Positions 35,042-47,704 of a stretch of DNA of 64,000 bases are shown piece by piece. Position 1 is the first letter of the stretch; each line of letters begins with the position of its first letter. Both the position numbers and the translations under genes were made by a program. The notes beneath the pieces are model-generated. The model saw nothing but the letters and a program-made list of their open reading frames with translations, was not told where the DNA came from and ran no database searches. Source of the DNA: Iris pallida (lineage: Eukaryota; Streptophyta; Magnoliopsida; Asparagales; Iridaceae); NCBI GenBank assembly GCA_029216955.1, contig JANAVB010016199.1, forward strand, positions 9,609,960 through 9,673,959, given 5' to 3'.

Positions 35042-36345
35042 TATGAGAACATAAATGTTATATTTTTATCCCTTAATGTCTACCATTTTATGCTCATTTC
35101 ATGACTAAAGGTACCCATTATTCTTATATTTTGGTTTAGGATACAACTGGAGACACTAAGTGCAAAATGGAGCTAAATAGCAATTTTGGACAGTTTTGAC
35201 ACGTTTTACCAAAATAGGCATAACTTTCTTATCCGAATACAATTGAGGTGATTCAAAAAGATTTGGAAATCTATGACAAAGATCTAAAACTTTCATATTT
35301 TGAGTTTTTTAGGATTTAGGCTGCATCATGGACGAAATCAGGCTTGAAGTTGAGTCAAATATATTGTGAATGAAAATATAAACCAAAATAACTATTTTTC
35401 TACTTATTCTATAACTTAGTTTTATTGTTTGAAAAGTTGTAACTTTTAGAGGATTTGTGGGGAGATATTGTGGGCTTCAAACAACCAATTTAGAGTATAT
35501 AAAAGGGGTAACAATCATGAGGAAAGGGGAACCACAACACAACTCTTCTTCTTCTTCTCCAACTTTTCTTTCGAAATTATGATGAACATGTGTGGCTAAA
35601 AGTCTTGTTGGTCGAAGGAAACAGAAGCCTCGGAATCAACAAAATCTTGTGAGATCTAATTTGTGTTTATATGCTTCATTGTGCTTTGAGTGTCGAATAT
35701 TTTTTATGCATATTTTTATGATTATCTTGTTTAATTACTAGGATGCATACTAGTTTATTATTCTTGACAATCTAAAGCTAAATTAGATATCAAATCTGGA
35801 ATTGTTTGATCACTCTAATTTGTGAAGCAACCAAGATTTAATAAATTACTAGTTTGTATTATTAAATCTTAGGAGGAAACATTCGACAAAATCAAATGCA
35901 ACCGCTTGTGCTTGTATTATTTTGCTTCATTGATCTCATTGATTTTAATACGCTACTAGATTAAACCTTTAGCGCTTGTCTGGGGTTGTTTAGTAGTTAA
36001 GGTTAATTAGGTCACTTGTTTTTAATTAACTGTGGCCAAATGAGATAGAAAAATAATTCCAACGATGAATACTCATAATACATATCAATATATTTTTCCA
36101 TCAATGATCAATTTCAAGATTACGATGGTAGATGTTGACTTACACCAACATTTGTAATTTTAATTTATTTTGATATTCTACTTGCTCTTCTTAATTTACT
36201 TTCATTATATTTATTCCTTCCATTCATTATTCACATAGCACAAAACTAAACCAATTACTCTCAGTGGAAATGACCGTTACTCTCACTACTACATATAATT
36301 TTAAGAGTAAAGGTTTTCTTTTTGGGTGCCTTTGGTAGCTTGCCA
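35042..36345 (+). mobile_element. G left LTR (5' LTR)
   Basis: It matches 38832-40087 throughout. It opens TATGAGAACA where the right copy has TGATGAGAACA, so a terminal G seems lost. It ends TTGCCA. A strong TATA box (TATATAAAAGG) lies at 35496-35506, with AACCAATTT upstream. About 200 bases near 35890-35960 are absent from the right copy. Confidence 0.92.
35496..35506 (+). promoter_or_regulatory. TATA box in G left LTR
   Basis: TATATAAAAGG is preceded by AACCAATTT about 15 bases upstream. The right LTR has TATAAAAGG at 39302-39310. Confidence 0.75.
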
Positions 36346-36350
36346 AATTT

Positions 36351-36368
36351 TGGCGTCAGCGTCGGTGT
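36351..36368 (+). promoter_or_regulatory. G primer-binding site (degenerate)
   Basis: TGGCGTCAGCGTCGGTGT lies five bases after the LTR end. It resembles the TGGCGCCGTTGCCGGGG site common in plant Tat/Athila-type elements, with several changes. Confidence 0.6.
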
Positions 36369-36445
36369 TTAAGTCTAGTTTTTTTTGTGATTTTTATTCT
36401 CCTAATAAAATAATTTTTTGTTTATTAGGAAAAAAATAACAGGAC

Positions 36446-37171
36446 ATGGCGACCAATTCTCAACTATTTGGCACTTGGCTAGATCTTTCATCTAGACATG
36501 TTAATGAGGTAAATGTTTCTTTTCTTGAACAAAAATTTGCAAGTTTAACTTTTCTTGTTCATCAAATGGTTGTAGGTAACATGCAAACAACAATGGCTTG
36601 TGAGATTTATTTAGTGGTAAGGCATCCAACTGATATGTGCCCAATACTTCAAGACGAGCCCAATATAACTCAAAATCATCTAAGTTACCAGCAGTACAAG
36701 CAACCATATCCCCATGAACAGCAATTAGGCCAAACTTCTAACTCTGGTATGTCTTTAGAAGATATTGTTAAGTCTTTTGCCACTAATACTTTACAATTTC
36801 AACAGGAGATGAGCGCTAGTATCCAAAATTTTAACATTCAAATGAGCGAAATGGCAACTGCAATTAATAAGCTGGAGGCGCAAAGTTTGGAAAAACTACC
36901 ATCTCAAACGATAGTAAATCTAAAAGAAAATGCAAGTGCAATCATTTTGAGAAATGGTAGAAAGGTTGACAACCTAGTAAACAAAGCGCCTACATCGTCA
37001 AAACAAAAAGAAGAGAGAAGCAGCGATGCAGACACGAGCATTCCTAATGATAATGTAGTACCAAATGCACATGAAGTTTTTGAACTTGATGGCAAAGAAG
37101 GATTGGAAGTTGCCATTAGTGAGCATCTTGAGAAAAAGAATGAGGAGTTAGTCTTAAGTACTTATTTATAG
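36446..37171 (+). CDS. G gag remnant (C-terminal half), open frame
   Basis: A 241-codon frame opens with ATG shortly after the primer site. It resembles the C-terminal half of Tat/Athila-type gag: a degenerate zinc knuckle (CEIYLVVRHPTDMC, second Cys now Tyr), a Tyr/Gln-rich linker (YQQYKQPYPHEQQ), and the block SLEDIVKSFATNTLQFQQE. Then comes a heptad-like segment (IQNFNIQMSEMATAINKLEA) and KENASAIILRNGRK. The N-terminal capsid is missing. No protease or pol follows. It might make a small coiled-coil protein, but it is more likely a remnant that happens to be open. Confidence 0.8.
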   Translation: MATNSQLFGTWLDLSSRHVNEVNVSFLEQKFASLTFLVHQMVVGNMQTTMACEIYLVVRHPTDMCPILQDEPNITQNHLSYQQYKQPYPHEQQLGQTSNSGMSLEDIVKSFATNTLQFQQEMSASIQNFNIQMSEMATAINKLEAQSLEKLPSQTIVNLKENASAIILRNGRKVDNLVNKAPTSSKQKEERSSDADTSIPNDNVVPNAHEVFELDGKEGLEVAISEHLEKKNEELVLSTYL

Positions 37172-38831
37172 GAAACTATTGCCACATCAAATGGTTTTAC
37201 AAAAAAAAAACAACAGTCATGTAACGTTCATTATATCTCATTACCAATTTCTAAAAAGTGGCATTTACCATATATTTTGCAGTCCTCTATACAAGATGTA
37301 AAACCCTGCATAGTTGTGTCAAGTATGTATAGAGTCGAGCCAATGACATATTAAACAAAGGCGCTACTTGGGAGGCAACCCAAGGGGAGTTTTTCTTATT
37401 CTGTCATTTTTTATTTTTGTCTTTTCTTTGTATTTAGCCTTACATTTGGGACAATGTCGATTTTAAATGCAGGGGAGGAGATTTATGGTTTGTTTATTTT
37501 TTAATGCATGGTTTTCCAAAGTAAATAAATATACATTAAAAAAGTTTAAAAAAAGAGTTTTATTTTTTGTGGTTTTCAATAATTTTTGGTTGTGTATGTC
37601 ATGAGCAAGATTTAACTAAGTTTAAAAAATTCATAACATGATTGAATAAACCCTTTTTCAACTTAGAATCAATTAGTCGAATTATTTTTCTTGAGAATGG
37701 TAGTGACTAAAATTGGTAGATAAAAGTCGGTGAGCGTTTGAGCCCTTAGACTGACATATCAGTCTCACTATTTTCTTTGATGAGAGACATTTTCATAGAT
37801 GTGTTTTTTTAGAACTTGCTTTGATTCTCTTCGAGGTCACATCGACATATGCATACATGGAGATGATTAAGGCCCTCTTTGTTATATGCTAATTAAGCCA
37901 AATAGCTTATCCTAAAATTATTTTTTTCTTTGGTTGAACTCCTTTGAGCCTTATTGCTTTTATCTTTTTGAACCCACATTACAAGCTTTAACCTGAAAAA
38001 ATATCTTTACCCAAGCCATAAAGCTAGTGGAGCATTATGATACATATGGGTGTATAAAAAATAAGTGTGGGGTAACTGAAATTCTAGTTTGGCTACATAT
38101 TTTTATTCTCAAATTATTGAGTTCTATTATTGTTAAAAAAAATGAAAGAAAAAGAGAAAGAAAAAAATTGAAAAAAAGAAGAAAAGAAAAAATTAATGAA
38201 ATGAAAAGAAAAGAAAAGAAGAAGTAATGAAAAAAGAAGTGACGGAGGAAATTACTTTTGATATCCATATTCAAAATTCCTTCTAAAATTCCAATAAAGG
38301 GGTATGTTGAATTCTTTGAATTAAAATTGAAGAAGCCACTGAATAGAGTGATTGGTTTTACATGTTTTATATGTTCGATCATGAGTTAAATTATTTTTGC
38401 TCTACTAGTTTTGACGGCTTTTGAGCTACACTCCCGAATATATCCTACCTTGATCCTAAGCCCCGCTACAACCCATGAAAAGTCCTTATAATTTATGTTA
38501 TGCATGTGATTACAGTTGTGGAGGATGAGAAGATATGCAAGCTTATAGGTAGATCTTTTTTTTGAATGAATTTGAGCGAAACACATACCCTTCAAACACA
38601 TGAGAGTTGAGTGTTTATTCCCCTGTGGGTCTACCAATTTAGTTTAGTCTATCTTCAAGTGAAAGAACTTACTAAGTAATTAGAAGTTGTCTAAGAATAA
38701 TTTTCATGATATGTTATGAGTTTTAAGAGCTTGGTTATTTTTATTTATGGCATTACAACCTTTATTTTTATTTTAAAAAAATAAATTAGAGTTTTGTCCG
38801 AGGACGAACAAAATTTAAGTGTGGGGATATT
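37172..38831 (+). mobile_element. G internal region without pol
   Basis: After the gag stop the sequence contains GGAGGCAACCCAAGGGGAG near 37371, a motif typical of the region after pol in this lineage. Protease, RT, RNase H and integrase are therefore deleted as a block. A purine-rich run (GAAA/GAAAA) lies at 38137-38250. The region ends with AAGTGTGGGGATATT, the polypurine tract, at 38817-38831. Confidence 0.75.
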
Positions 38832-40087
38832 TGATGAGAACATAAAATGTTATATTTTTATCCCTTAATATCCACCATTTTATGCTCATTTCATGCTCAT
38901 TTTATGACTAAAAGTACTCATTATTCTTATATTTTGGTTTAGGATACAATTGGAGAAACTAAGTGCAAAATGAAGCTAAATAGCAATTTTGAATAGTTTT
39001 GACACATTTTACCAAAATAGGCATAACGTTCTCATCCAAAATGCAATTGAGGTGATTCAAAACGATTTGGAAAGCTAAGACAAAGATCTACAACTTTCAT
39101 ATTTTGCGTTTTCCAATATTCAGGCTGTATCATGGACAAAATCAAGCTTGGAGTTGAGTCAAAGATACTGTGAACGAAAATAGGAACCAAAATAACTATA
39201 TCCCTACTTGTTCTATGACATAGTTTGATTGTTTGAGAAGTTGTAACTTTTAGAGGATTTGTAGGAAGATATTGTCGGCTTCAAACAACCAATTTAGAGT
39301 GTATAAAAGGGGTACAATCATGAGAAAAGGGGAACCACAACACAACTCTTATCCTTCTTCTCCACTTTGCTTTCGAAGTTTTGATGAACATGTGCGGCTA
39401 AAAGTTTTGTTGGTTAAAGGAAATAGAAGCCTCTGAATCAATAAAAACTTGTGAGATCTAATTTGTGTTTATATGTTTGATTTATGCTTTGAGTATCGAA
39501 TGTTTTCTTATGCATATTTTTATGATTATCTTGTTTAATTACAAGGATGCATACTAGTTTATTATTCTTGACAATCTAACGCTAAATTAGATATCAAATC
39601 CGAAATTGTTTGATCAATCTAGTTTGTGAAGCAACCAGGATTTAATAAATTACTGGTTTGTATTATTAAATCGTAGGAGGAAACCATTCGACTATATTAA
39701 ATGCAACCGCTTGTACTTGTCTGGGGTTATTTAGTAGTTAAGGTTAATTAGGTCTCTTGTTTCTAATTAACTATGGCTAAAGGAGATATGAAAATAATTC
39801 CAATGATTAATACTCATAGTATATATCAATATATGTTTGCATCAATGATCAGTTTAAAGATTTCAATGGTAGATGTTGACTTAGACTAATGTTTGTAATT
39901 TTAATTTATTTTGATATTCTACTTGTTATTCTTAATTTACTTTCATTATATTTAATCCACCCCATTCATTATTCACATAGCATAAAACTAAACTAATTAC
40001 TCTTAGTGGAAACGACCATTACTCTCACTACTACATATAATCTTAAGAGTAAAGGTTTTCTTTTTGGGTGCCTACGACAGCTCGCCA
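38832..40087 (+). mobile_element. G right LTR (3' LTR)
   Basis: It begins TGATGAGAACA after the polypurine tract and ends CTCGCCA. It is followed by CAAAT, the duplicated target. It is 1256 bases, about 50 shorter than the left copy, and has diverged noticeably, so G is not recent. Confidence 0.92.
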
Positions 40088-40092
40088 CAAAT
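40088..40092. repeat. G target-site duplication, right
   Basis: CAAAT matches 35037-35041. Confidence 0.8.
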
Positions 40093-41156
40093 ATCTATTC
40101 CATATTTACCATAACACATCGCATTATCATGTCCTCGAGCCATCGCTCGCATCATACTTCCCAGTCTAGGAATTTTACTTTGGTGACCCAACGGTCCCAA
40201 ACCTTACCATATACTCACTCTTCTGAAACTACATAATTATGCTCTATAAAATAAATAACCATAGTGCTATCATCCATATGAAATATAAAAAGTATACTCC
40301 ACATGATACATTCTACAACAGTACAAAATCCATATTACAACAACAATATAAAAATCTTGGTATAAAGTAGTACAAAACTCTAAGTCCCCCACATTTGAGT
40401 TAATATTCCTTGTTCTATTCAACAAGTCAAAAGAAATGAGATTACACTATCTTGGTTCTTCTCTTTTTATTAGTATGCAACAAAACTTACAACATAGAAA
40501 CTAAACATGCAACATTAATTTTATTTAGTGTAAAGGTAAAGAAGCAAAGGATCATCAAAACCACCTACCTGAAGAAACTCTAATCTACTTCGACCGAACA
40601 GATCTCTGCAACATCCACTGCATGAATCCAAGTCCAAACGATTCTTCGAGCCAATAAACCAACTCAATGCATGTAAACACAATTATTATAGAAGTATACA
40701 CATATACACGTAATCATTAGTAAGTACTTATAAACACAACTATTATAGAAATATACACATATTTATGCATCTAATTAATTAATGACATAAAACCTAACCA
40801 AAATTTTGATTCGACTTCTGGAAAGTAAATTGACATAAACCTTAAAAATGATAGGGTTATGATTTTATACCATTAGACCTAGAACAAAAAAAATGAGGAT
40901 GTCGGGGTGAGTGAGAACTGAACAAGGTAGTGGGAGCTCGGTCGAACTTGTTCTCGGGCTCGAATATGGCAATGAGGAGACCGGGCGAGCTGGCCTATGA
41001 TCTGCAAAGTGAGGAGAGGGCTCGATGGTGAGGTGAACAGGTTGAAGCTCAATGATTTGGAGTCACGATGTGTGGCGCTAGAAATAGAGGGTGTCAAAGC
41101 AGGCCCGGACGAGGCACCTACGAGGATCAACAACGAGGGCCTGGGAGGGGCTTAAT
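40093..41156 (-). mobile_element. F LTR remnant, right part
   Basis: This is the other side of the G insertion, so it continues 33768-35041. It has no ORF of interest. 40870-41150 is GC-richer than the rest. It ends at TTAAT (41152-41156), where C1 begins. That would be C1's target-site copy, but the partner is lost. Confidence 0.5.
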
Positions 41157-42584
41157 TGTCATGCCCCAGAACCAGAATACTAGAGAGCGGGGGACAGACA
41201 CAGCCAGCTACGTACATTGAAGTAAATCCCACCTCGCAATACGGTCACGGCTGTCTAGATGTATGAGGGTTTACAACAAGCCATTAGTCTCTTAGGGTCA
41301 AGAATAAGCCTAGTGTCTCAATCTCAAACAAGCAAGTAAATGTAACAAGATGGTAGATCATCAGACATACAAAGTAAGACATCCAAAACATTACATATTC
41401 AGATGATCATGAAGCTAGTCATACAAAATGCGAAGACTAGCAAGAGTTTAAGTCATACATAATCAACCCTAGGATTTGTCAATCATGTTACAGCCCTTAG
41501 GCAGACAGAAATGTAAATTCAACACGAGCTAACACTTGCTCGGCGGCTAAACGCCCCAAAAGAATAATTTTACAATAGAGTGGAGAAGAGCAAAATAAAA
41601 CACACTCGTTGCCAAGGTTTCTTCTAGTCGTCACCATCTGGCAGGAAGACTGGGAGATCCTCGGGAGCTGCTCCGAAATCTGGCCATACAAAACCAGCTG
41701 GGTCAGACTCCAGAAAGAGCAAGTGCCACAAAGGAGGCTTCACTTAAGAACTAAAACCAGTATATTATCACATAAAAACATAAATGAAATAACTAAAGAC
41801 ATGAGTTAGAGAAAACAGGGTGATAAACGATAAGATAACTCAAGGACTATTTCGGTAACCAAGTTACAACCCGTGAACCAAACAAGGACCGGGGTTGTAA
41901 CCCTTCACCTGAACAGAACTTAGTCTCTAACCAATTATCGATAAAGTGAAGCATACACAAGCATGTCCTGAGATAGCCATGTACTGGATCTAGGCAAGAA
42001 TAGACAAGATGGGACTCCATCCAACAATTACGGCCAAGCAAAGAGTACGGCTTGATACTTCAACAAACTAGGGTTATCACAAGTCTAGTTACTAGCAAGA
42101 TGTAATGAGATATCCCTAAGGCCACAAGCCCTGTAGACTATCCAGGTTATCCAGACGCAAGGTTCATGCTAAGAGTTATCAAGACTTGTTAGGTGACTTG
42201 AGTGCAACACATGACAGTATACATAGTAATCGTTTCATGAAGTGCCCCACATGACAGTGAGCTGGAAATGTTCCCAGCTCGTCGACAGGCTACAAGTCCA
42301 TCAGAGAAGGCACCCAAATAACGGGATTGCTTGTAGCCGGAATACCTCTCTATATGAACTACTTGATCAATCTAGTCATTAACCTAGTCCGATTCAGCAT
42401 GAATCCCTGACCGTGGTAACCAGGGATACAAGTCCTAGACATGATGCGAGACAAGACTGATAGCTTATACAAGCACATTCAATACAGTCACCCACGGTAT
42501 CATGATGAAAATTTACTTAGCATGTCGAGATAGCCGTCGCAACAGCATTCAAGATTATATGTTAGACTTACTTATCAAGATTAC

Positions 42585-42780
42585 TTGTCAAGAGTGCGCC
42601 ACGATGGGCCACTATCAAGAATTACTTATCATGTCAAGAGTGCATCACGACGGACCACCATCAAGAATTATCATGTCAAGATTGCTTGTCAAGAGTGCAC
42701 CACGACGGGTCACTATTTAGGAGTTATCATGTCAAGTTACCTATTAAGAGTGCACCTTATCATGCCACTATCATGTGAGT
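42585..42780. repeat. Short imperfect repeats in C1 left LTR
   Basis: Four imperfect units share CAAGAGTGC(G/A)(C/T)CACGACGG followed by a CACTATCAAGAATT-like spacer. The right LTR has the same set at 50405-50600. Confidence 0.75.
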
Positions 42781-42899
42781 CACATTAATCTATCGTGTTT
42801 ATGGAACACGTTCAGAATTAACATGGTATAAGCATTTCAATCAAGGACCCAAGTTACACAGAGGGTCATGAGACATAAGCATAAATGTAACAACCAAAA

Positions 42900-43390
42900 T
42901 AGCAAAAGGGTGCAAAGGCTATGGGGAGAGCCATGCGGACCGGGAGCCAAGGGCTAAAAGCCAAGGGCCATGGCCTATGCGGCCAAGGATCGCCATGCGA
43001 CAAGGGCCAAACAGCAATACAGCATGCGGCTAGGGTGACAGGGGCCATACGGAAAGGGCCACTCCACCAAGGGAAGGGCCATACGGCAAGGGAGAGGTCC
43101 AAGGGAAGTTATGAGGCTTATGCGCCCAAGGCTAGAGGTAGCCATACGGCACGCGGCCAAGAGAGGGGAGGTGGCCCACATGGCCAGAAGATCGCCATAC
43201 AGCAAGGGAAGAACAAGGGCTATGCGGCAAGCAGCCACGCGGCAAGGGTCTAGGCGGCATGCTACCATGCGGCACGCGACCGAAGGGCTAATGCGGCAAG
43301 GGGAGGGTCGCATGAAGGCTGGAGTGCCTATGCGGACAAAGAAGAGCCGCAGGGGACCTTGCCACATGAAGAGGCCATGCGGGAGGCACT
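42900..43390. repeat. GGGCCATGCGGC minisatellite in C1 left LTR
   Basis: Degenerate units of about 20 bases around GCCATGCGGCAAGGG repeat across nearly 500 bases. The right LTR copy spans 50740-51190. The ORFs running through it on both strands are repeat artefacts. Confidence 0.8.
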
Positions 43391-43705
43391 GTTCTTCTTC
43401 TCCAACTTTTCCGAGAAGAAGAACCTGGGAAGTTCGGGGTTCCCAGACTTCATAATCCTTTAATCCAAGCCCAAACATGGACTTCCATAGGTCAAAATAG
43501 GGTAGAATGAGATGCTCGACATCATGGAACAATCAAAACATGAAAATAATAAAGTTTGATAGATCAAAACCCAAGAAATCCAAAAATGCAATAAACTTAG
43601 ATCTACAAGAAATGAACCATGGAAATTGAAAAGGCTAAGTACTAAAGTGTCTTAGAATCTCGTGAGGAAGAAAATGGAACAACAAAAATGGAGTTCCTCC
43701 ATGAA

Positions 43706-43720
43706 GCAAGTTGTACTTGC
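43706..43720 (-). other. Conserved GCAAGT hairpin (C1)
   Basis: GCAAGT and ACTTGC flank a 3-base loop, about 100 bases downstream of the TATA-like site. See the B1 and C2 copies. Confidence 0.6.
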
Positions 43721-43968
43721 CTAAGCCTCTCTTGGTAGGTAGAGAAGTTAAGAGGAAGAAGATGAAGAAATAAATAAAGAAGAAGAAGTAAATGAGGAGA
43801 GAGAGAGAGGGGTTGGTGGCTTTTAAAGGGAGGGGTTACATGTTGAACCAACCCAACCAAGCCAAACCAATATTAAACCAAGATTAGCTAGTTAAGACAA
43901 GCCACAATATGAGTCAGAATTTTGTACACGTATACTGAAAATACGTTAAACGGAAAATGGGGGTGACA

Positions 43969-43983
43969 ACTCTACCCACCTTA
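43969..43983 (-). promoter_or_regulatory. C1 polypurine tract
   Basis: The minus strand reads TAAGGTGGGTAGAGT beside the 3' LTR. Confidence 0.75.
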
Positions 43984-44135
43984 AAAAAATTCCGTCATCG
44001 GAATTTAATCAAGAGGCTAGTGATGTCGGGGCAAGCTATACTAATCACAGGCAATATGTGACTAAGCAATCAATCAAACAATCAATCATGCAAGCAAGGA
44101 ATCGAAGGCATGTGGCATAAGGAAAATATTATACC

Positions 44136-44810
44136 TCATGAGTCAAACAGGTCAGGATATCGCGATCGGATATCATCCTCACGCTCCCATGTTGACTCGC
44201 CCAAAGAGTGATGACCCCAAGTAACACGGACTAAACTAATAGTCTTGTTCTTGAGCACCTTCTCTCTTCGGTCCAATATGGACACGGGCCTTTTCTCATA
44301 CGAAAGGTTGGTACCAACAACCAATTCTGAATGATCAAGGACATGGCTCGGATCTGAAATGTACCGTCGCAATTGGGATACATGGAAAACATTATGTACC
44401 TCACTTAACGACGGCGGAAGAGCAAGACGATAGGACACATCACCTATTCGCTCCAGAATATTATACGGCCCTATATACCTAGGACTGAGCTTTTCCCGTA
44501 TGCCAAAACGAATGACGCCACGGATAGGTGAGATCCTAAGGAATACGTGGTCGCCGACAAAAAACTCAAGGGAATGTCGCTGAGAATCGGCCCAATGACG
44601 ATGACGATCTTGAGCAACTCGAAGATGATCTCTGACTCGTCTGACCACCTCAATAGTCTGTAAAATAATTTTGGGACCAAGCATCTGCCTCTCGCCTACA
44701 TCATCCCATGCTAACGGGGATCTACACTTTCTGCCATACAGTGCCTCGAAAGGTGCCATCTGAATACTGGCCTGGAAACTGTTGTTGTACGAAAACTCCA
44801 CTAGGTGCAA
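44136..44810 (-). pseudogene. C1 integrase C-terminal part and chromodomain
   Basis: An intact 224-codon stretch holds the end of pol. Blocks in order are [45 protein letters not shown], the GPY segment (YIGPYNILERIGDVSYRL), HNVFHVSQLRRY, and the chromodomain (PVSILDRREKVL, VRVTWGHHS, STWERED), ending YPDLFDS and a stop. It serves as the reference for the natural C-terminus of this group. It is separated from the upstream core by a TAG at 44820-44822 where relatives have Trp (GGSWEDHL). Confidence 0.9.
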
Positions 44811-44819
44811 GTGATCTTT

Positions 44820-45755
44820 CTACGAACTACCGAAGTCCAGCGTACAAGATCGCAACATATCTTTGAGAGTCTGAATCGTGCGTTCTAACTGACCATCTGT
44901 CTGCGGATGATATGTTGAACTGAACTTGAGACGAGTCCCCAAACTCTCTTGAAGACTCTGCCAAAAGTACGATATGAATCTTGAATCTTTGTCTGATGTG
45001 ATACTAACTGGCACTCCATGAAATCTGACAATCTGTCTGAGGTACATCTCTGTAAGTTGATCCGTTAACTGGCCAATCCTGAAAAGGGATAAAATGAGCT
45101 ACCTTGGTGAGTCTGTCAACTATAACCCAGATAGCATCTCTTCCAGCTCAGGATTGAGGTAACCCAGTTACCAAATCTATGGTAATGTGCTCCCATTTCC
45201 ATTCTGGGATCGGTAAAGGTTGAAGAAGTCCAGCTGGTCTCTGATGTTCGGCTTTAACTTGTTGACAAACTAAACAACGAGAGACAAACCGGGCTATCTC
45301 CCTTTTCATTCTATTCTACCAGAAATGCTGACGGATATCATGATATATCTTCGTACCACCGAGATGAATTGAGTACTGAGAACTGTGAGCCTCTGCAATG
45401 ATCTCCTGTCTGATATTACTGTTGGGTACACAAAGACGCCTCCCATGTCGGAGAGTACCATCTTCATGAATACATAACTCTGGTCTTCATCCTGCTTCAC
45501 ACTCTCTCTGAGCCGCTGAAGCTTAGAATCTGCTGATTGCGCCATCTTGATCCTCTCAACTATGCTGGACTGAACTTGCATGCTGGCCGTCAATGCCATA
45601 TTGGTAGGAAGAACTACTTCTATTCCCATCTTCTGAAGATCTGCTAACAATTCTGGCTGTGCTGTTAGAAAATAAACTCCGGCTCTTCTGCTCAATGCAT
45701 CTGCAACAACATTGGCCTTCCCAGGATGATACTGTAAGTTGATATCATAATCCAC
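44820..45755 (-). pseudogene. C1 integrase core and RNase H end, decayed
   Basis: This holds the last RNase H block ([16 protein letters not shown]), the linker and the integrase N-terminus ([10 protein letters not shown] near 45260). The catalytic core keeps all three residues: ITIDLVTGLP, SITSDKDSRF and GQLERTIQT. Breaks are a TAG before YSIHPG-equivalent sequence, a TAG near 45150 (between GLPQS and AGRDAIW), small frameshifts near 45480 and 45080, and the TAG at 44820. Confidence 0.85.
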
Positions 45756-45761
45756 AAGTAG

Positions 45762-46999
45762 CTATAGCCATCTTCTCTGATGCATATTAAGATCCTCCTG
45801 GGTAAACACATACTTAAGACTCTTGTGGTCGGTGAAAATCTCTACCCGATCTCCATACAAATAATGCCTCCACAACTTGAGTGCAAAAACCACCGCTATT
45901 AATTCCAAGTCATGGGTTGGGTAATTCCTCTCATGATCATGAAGCTGACGTGACGCATAAGCTACTACCTTACCATGCTGTATCAAGACACATCCCAATC
46001 CTCTGCTAGAAGTATCACAATAAACTGAAAATCCTCCAGTCCTATCTGGAAGCGTGAGAATGGGAGCCGTCATCAATCTTCGCTTCAACTTCCCGAATGA
46101 ACTATGACACTCTGTTGTCCAAAAAAATTGCACATCCTTGCGGGTCACCGGCGTCAAAGGCGCTGAAATTCGAGCAAAGTCTGACACAAACCGTCGGTAA
46201 TAGCCGGCCAATCCTAGGAAACTTTGAACTTCTGCAACGGTGCTAGGTACTGGCCATGTCTCTATAGCCACTATCTTCTGGGGGTCCACTTCCACTCCAC
46301 CTCTGGTGATGATGTGACCTAAGTACGAGATACGATCCAGCCAAAACTCGCACTTACTGAACTTCACGTACAACTGTTGTTCCCTGAGTATCTAAAGAAC
46401 TGTACGAAGATGCTGCTCATGCTATGCCTCACTCTTGCTATAGACTAAGATGTCATCTATGAGCACTATCACGAACTGATCCAAATAGGGCATAAAGATA
46501 CGATTCATGAGGTCCATGAATACGGCTGGCGCATTGGTCGCTCCAAATGGCATAACAAGGAACTCCCAATGTCTATACCTGGATCTGAATGCTGTCTTCG
46601 GGATATCTTGCTCTCTGACTCTGATCTAATGGTACCTTGACTGCAAGTCAATCTTCGAGAATACTGCCGCTCCCTTGAGCTGATCAAACAAGTCATCTAT
46701 ATTTGGTAGAGGATATCTATTCTTGATTGTTACAGAGTTCAAGGTACGATAATCAACAATAATCTTGACGTACCATCCTTCTTCTTCACAAGAAGCATCG
46801 GGGCTCCCCAAGGCGATCCACTAGCACGAATGAATCCCTTGGTTCTGAGTTCTTCAATCATCTTGTACAAGATTTCCAACTCTGAAGGTGCCATCCTATA
46901 GACTCTCTTCGATACTGGTACCGTCCCTGGAATCAAGTCGATGGTGAACTCTATCTCTCTCTCTCTGGGGCATGCCTGGAAGCTCTTCGGGAAATACAT
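45762..46999 (-). pseudogene. C1 reverse transcriptase and RNase H, decayed
   Basis: The start (46739-46999) reads [16 protein letters not shown] and [13 protein letters not shown] in one frame. The rest lies one frame over after a shift near 46770. Motifs seen are [27 protein letters not shown], an active site reading LIDDILVYS in place of the usual FIDD, and RNase H ([40 protein letters not shown]). TAG stops at about 46626, 46425 and 46390, and at 45762, replace Gln, Glu or Leu codons. CDTS replaces CDAS in RNase H, with the Asp kept. Confidence 0.88.
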
Positions 47000-47159
47000 C
47001 AGGAAACTCTTCTACTACTCTGGGAAACTGAACAGCCACTGCTACTGCCACCCGTAATATTGGGGGAGAAGGTTCTACTTCGCCCTTAGAAAATGAAAAC
47101 TCCGGTTCGTCGAAAATACCAAAAATAATTATGCCAATATGGCAGTCTATTCTTGCATA

Positions 47160-47486
47160 TTACTTCTTCAACCAATCCATTCCTAGGACCACATCATAAT
47201 CGGCCATCAGGAATTCTATCAACCTAGCGGAAAACTCTCTACCGCTAACCACGATTTGACACGATGAATAGACTCTATCTACTCCCACAAGACCGTTACC
47301 GGTAAGTATATTGAGCCTTACTGATAATGACTCGGGCTCCAGTCCTATCTGTGTTACGAATCGTGCAGACATAATGGAATGCGATGCACCCGAATCAAAT
47401 AATACTGATGCAGGAAAAGAGTTGACGAGAATGGTACCTGCCACCACCTCACCTGATGCCAACTCCTCCTCTATGGTCAAAGCCAT
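47160..47486 (-). pseudogene. C1 protease
   Basis: The aspartic protease block is intact at [13 protein letters not shown], followed by [15 protein letters not shown] and DYDVVLGMDWLKK. The frame differs from that of gag because of a shift between 47500 and 47700. It ends in a stop after LKK, where the pol linker should continue. Confidence 0.85.
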
Positions 47487-47704
47487 CGCTTGACCTTGCC
47501 CTCTGGGTGCTGGTCCCCTCTGCTGGAAACCTCTCTGGTGGTTCTGAATCTAAGCTTGGACCTGGACATACTGATACGGCCTCTGCTGCTATAATGCTTA
47601 GGCCTGAGGTGGCAATGGCCTCGGAGGCTGGTACTACTACTGTTGCACTGGTGCTGGTCCCCTCACCGAGGGACTAGTCTGGGCCGATGAGGAGGAACCG
47701 GCTC

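Larger units (their letters stand above)
41157..43968 (-). mobile_element. C1 left LTR (3' LTR)
   Basis: It begins TGTCATGCCCC and ends GGGGGTGACA, 2812 bases. 41157-43361 matches 48982-51194. It carries short repeats around CAAGAGTGCACCACGACGG (42585-42760), a GGGCCATGCGGC-type G-rich array (42900-43390), the GCAAGT hairpin (43706-43720) and a TATA-like TTTTAAAGG at 43821-43829. Confidence 0.93.

Noticed and set aside
38027..38227. Lys/Arg/Glu-rich 66-codon ORF
   Set aside because: It is produced by a purine-rich low-complexity run in G.
42866..43532. Several ORFs on both strands up to 185 codons, and their counterparts at 50802-51124
   Set aside because: They run through the GGGCCATGCGGC minisatellite in C1's LTRs. 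GC-rich repeats leave frames open by chance.
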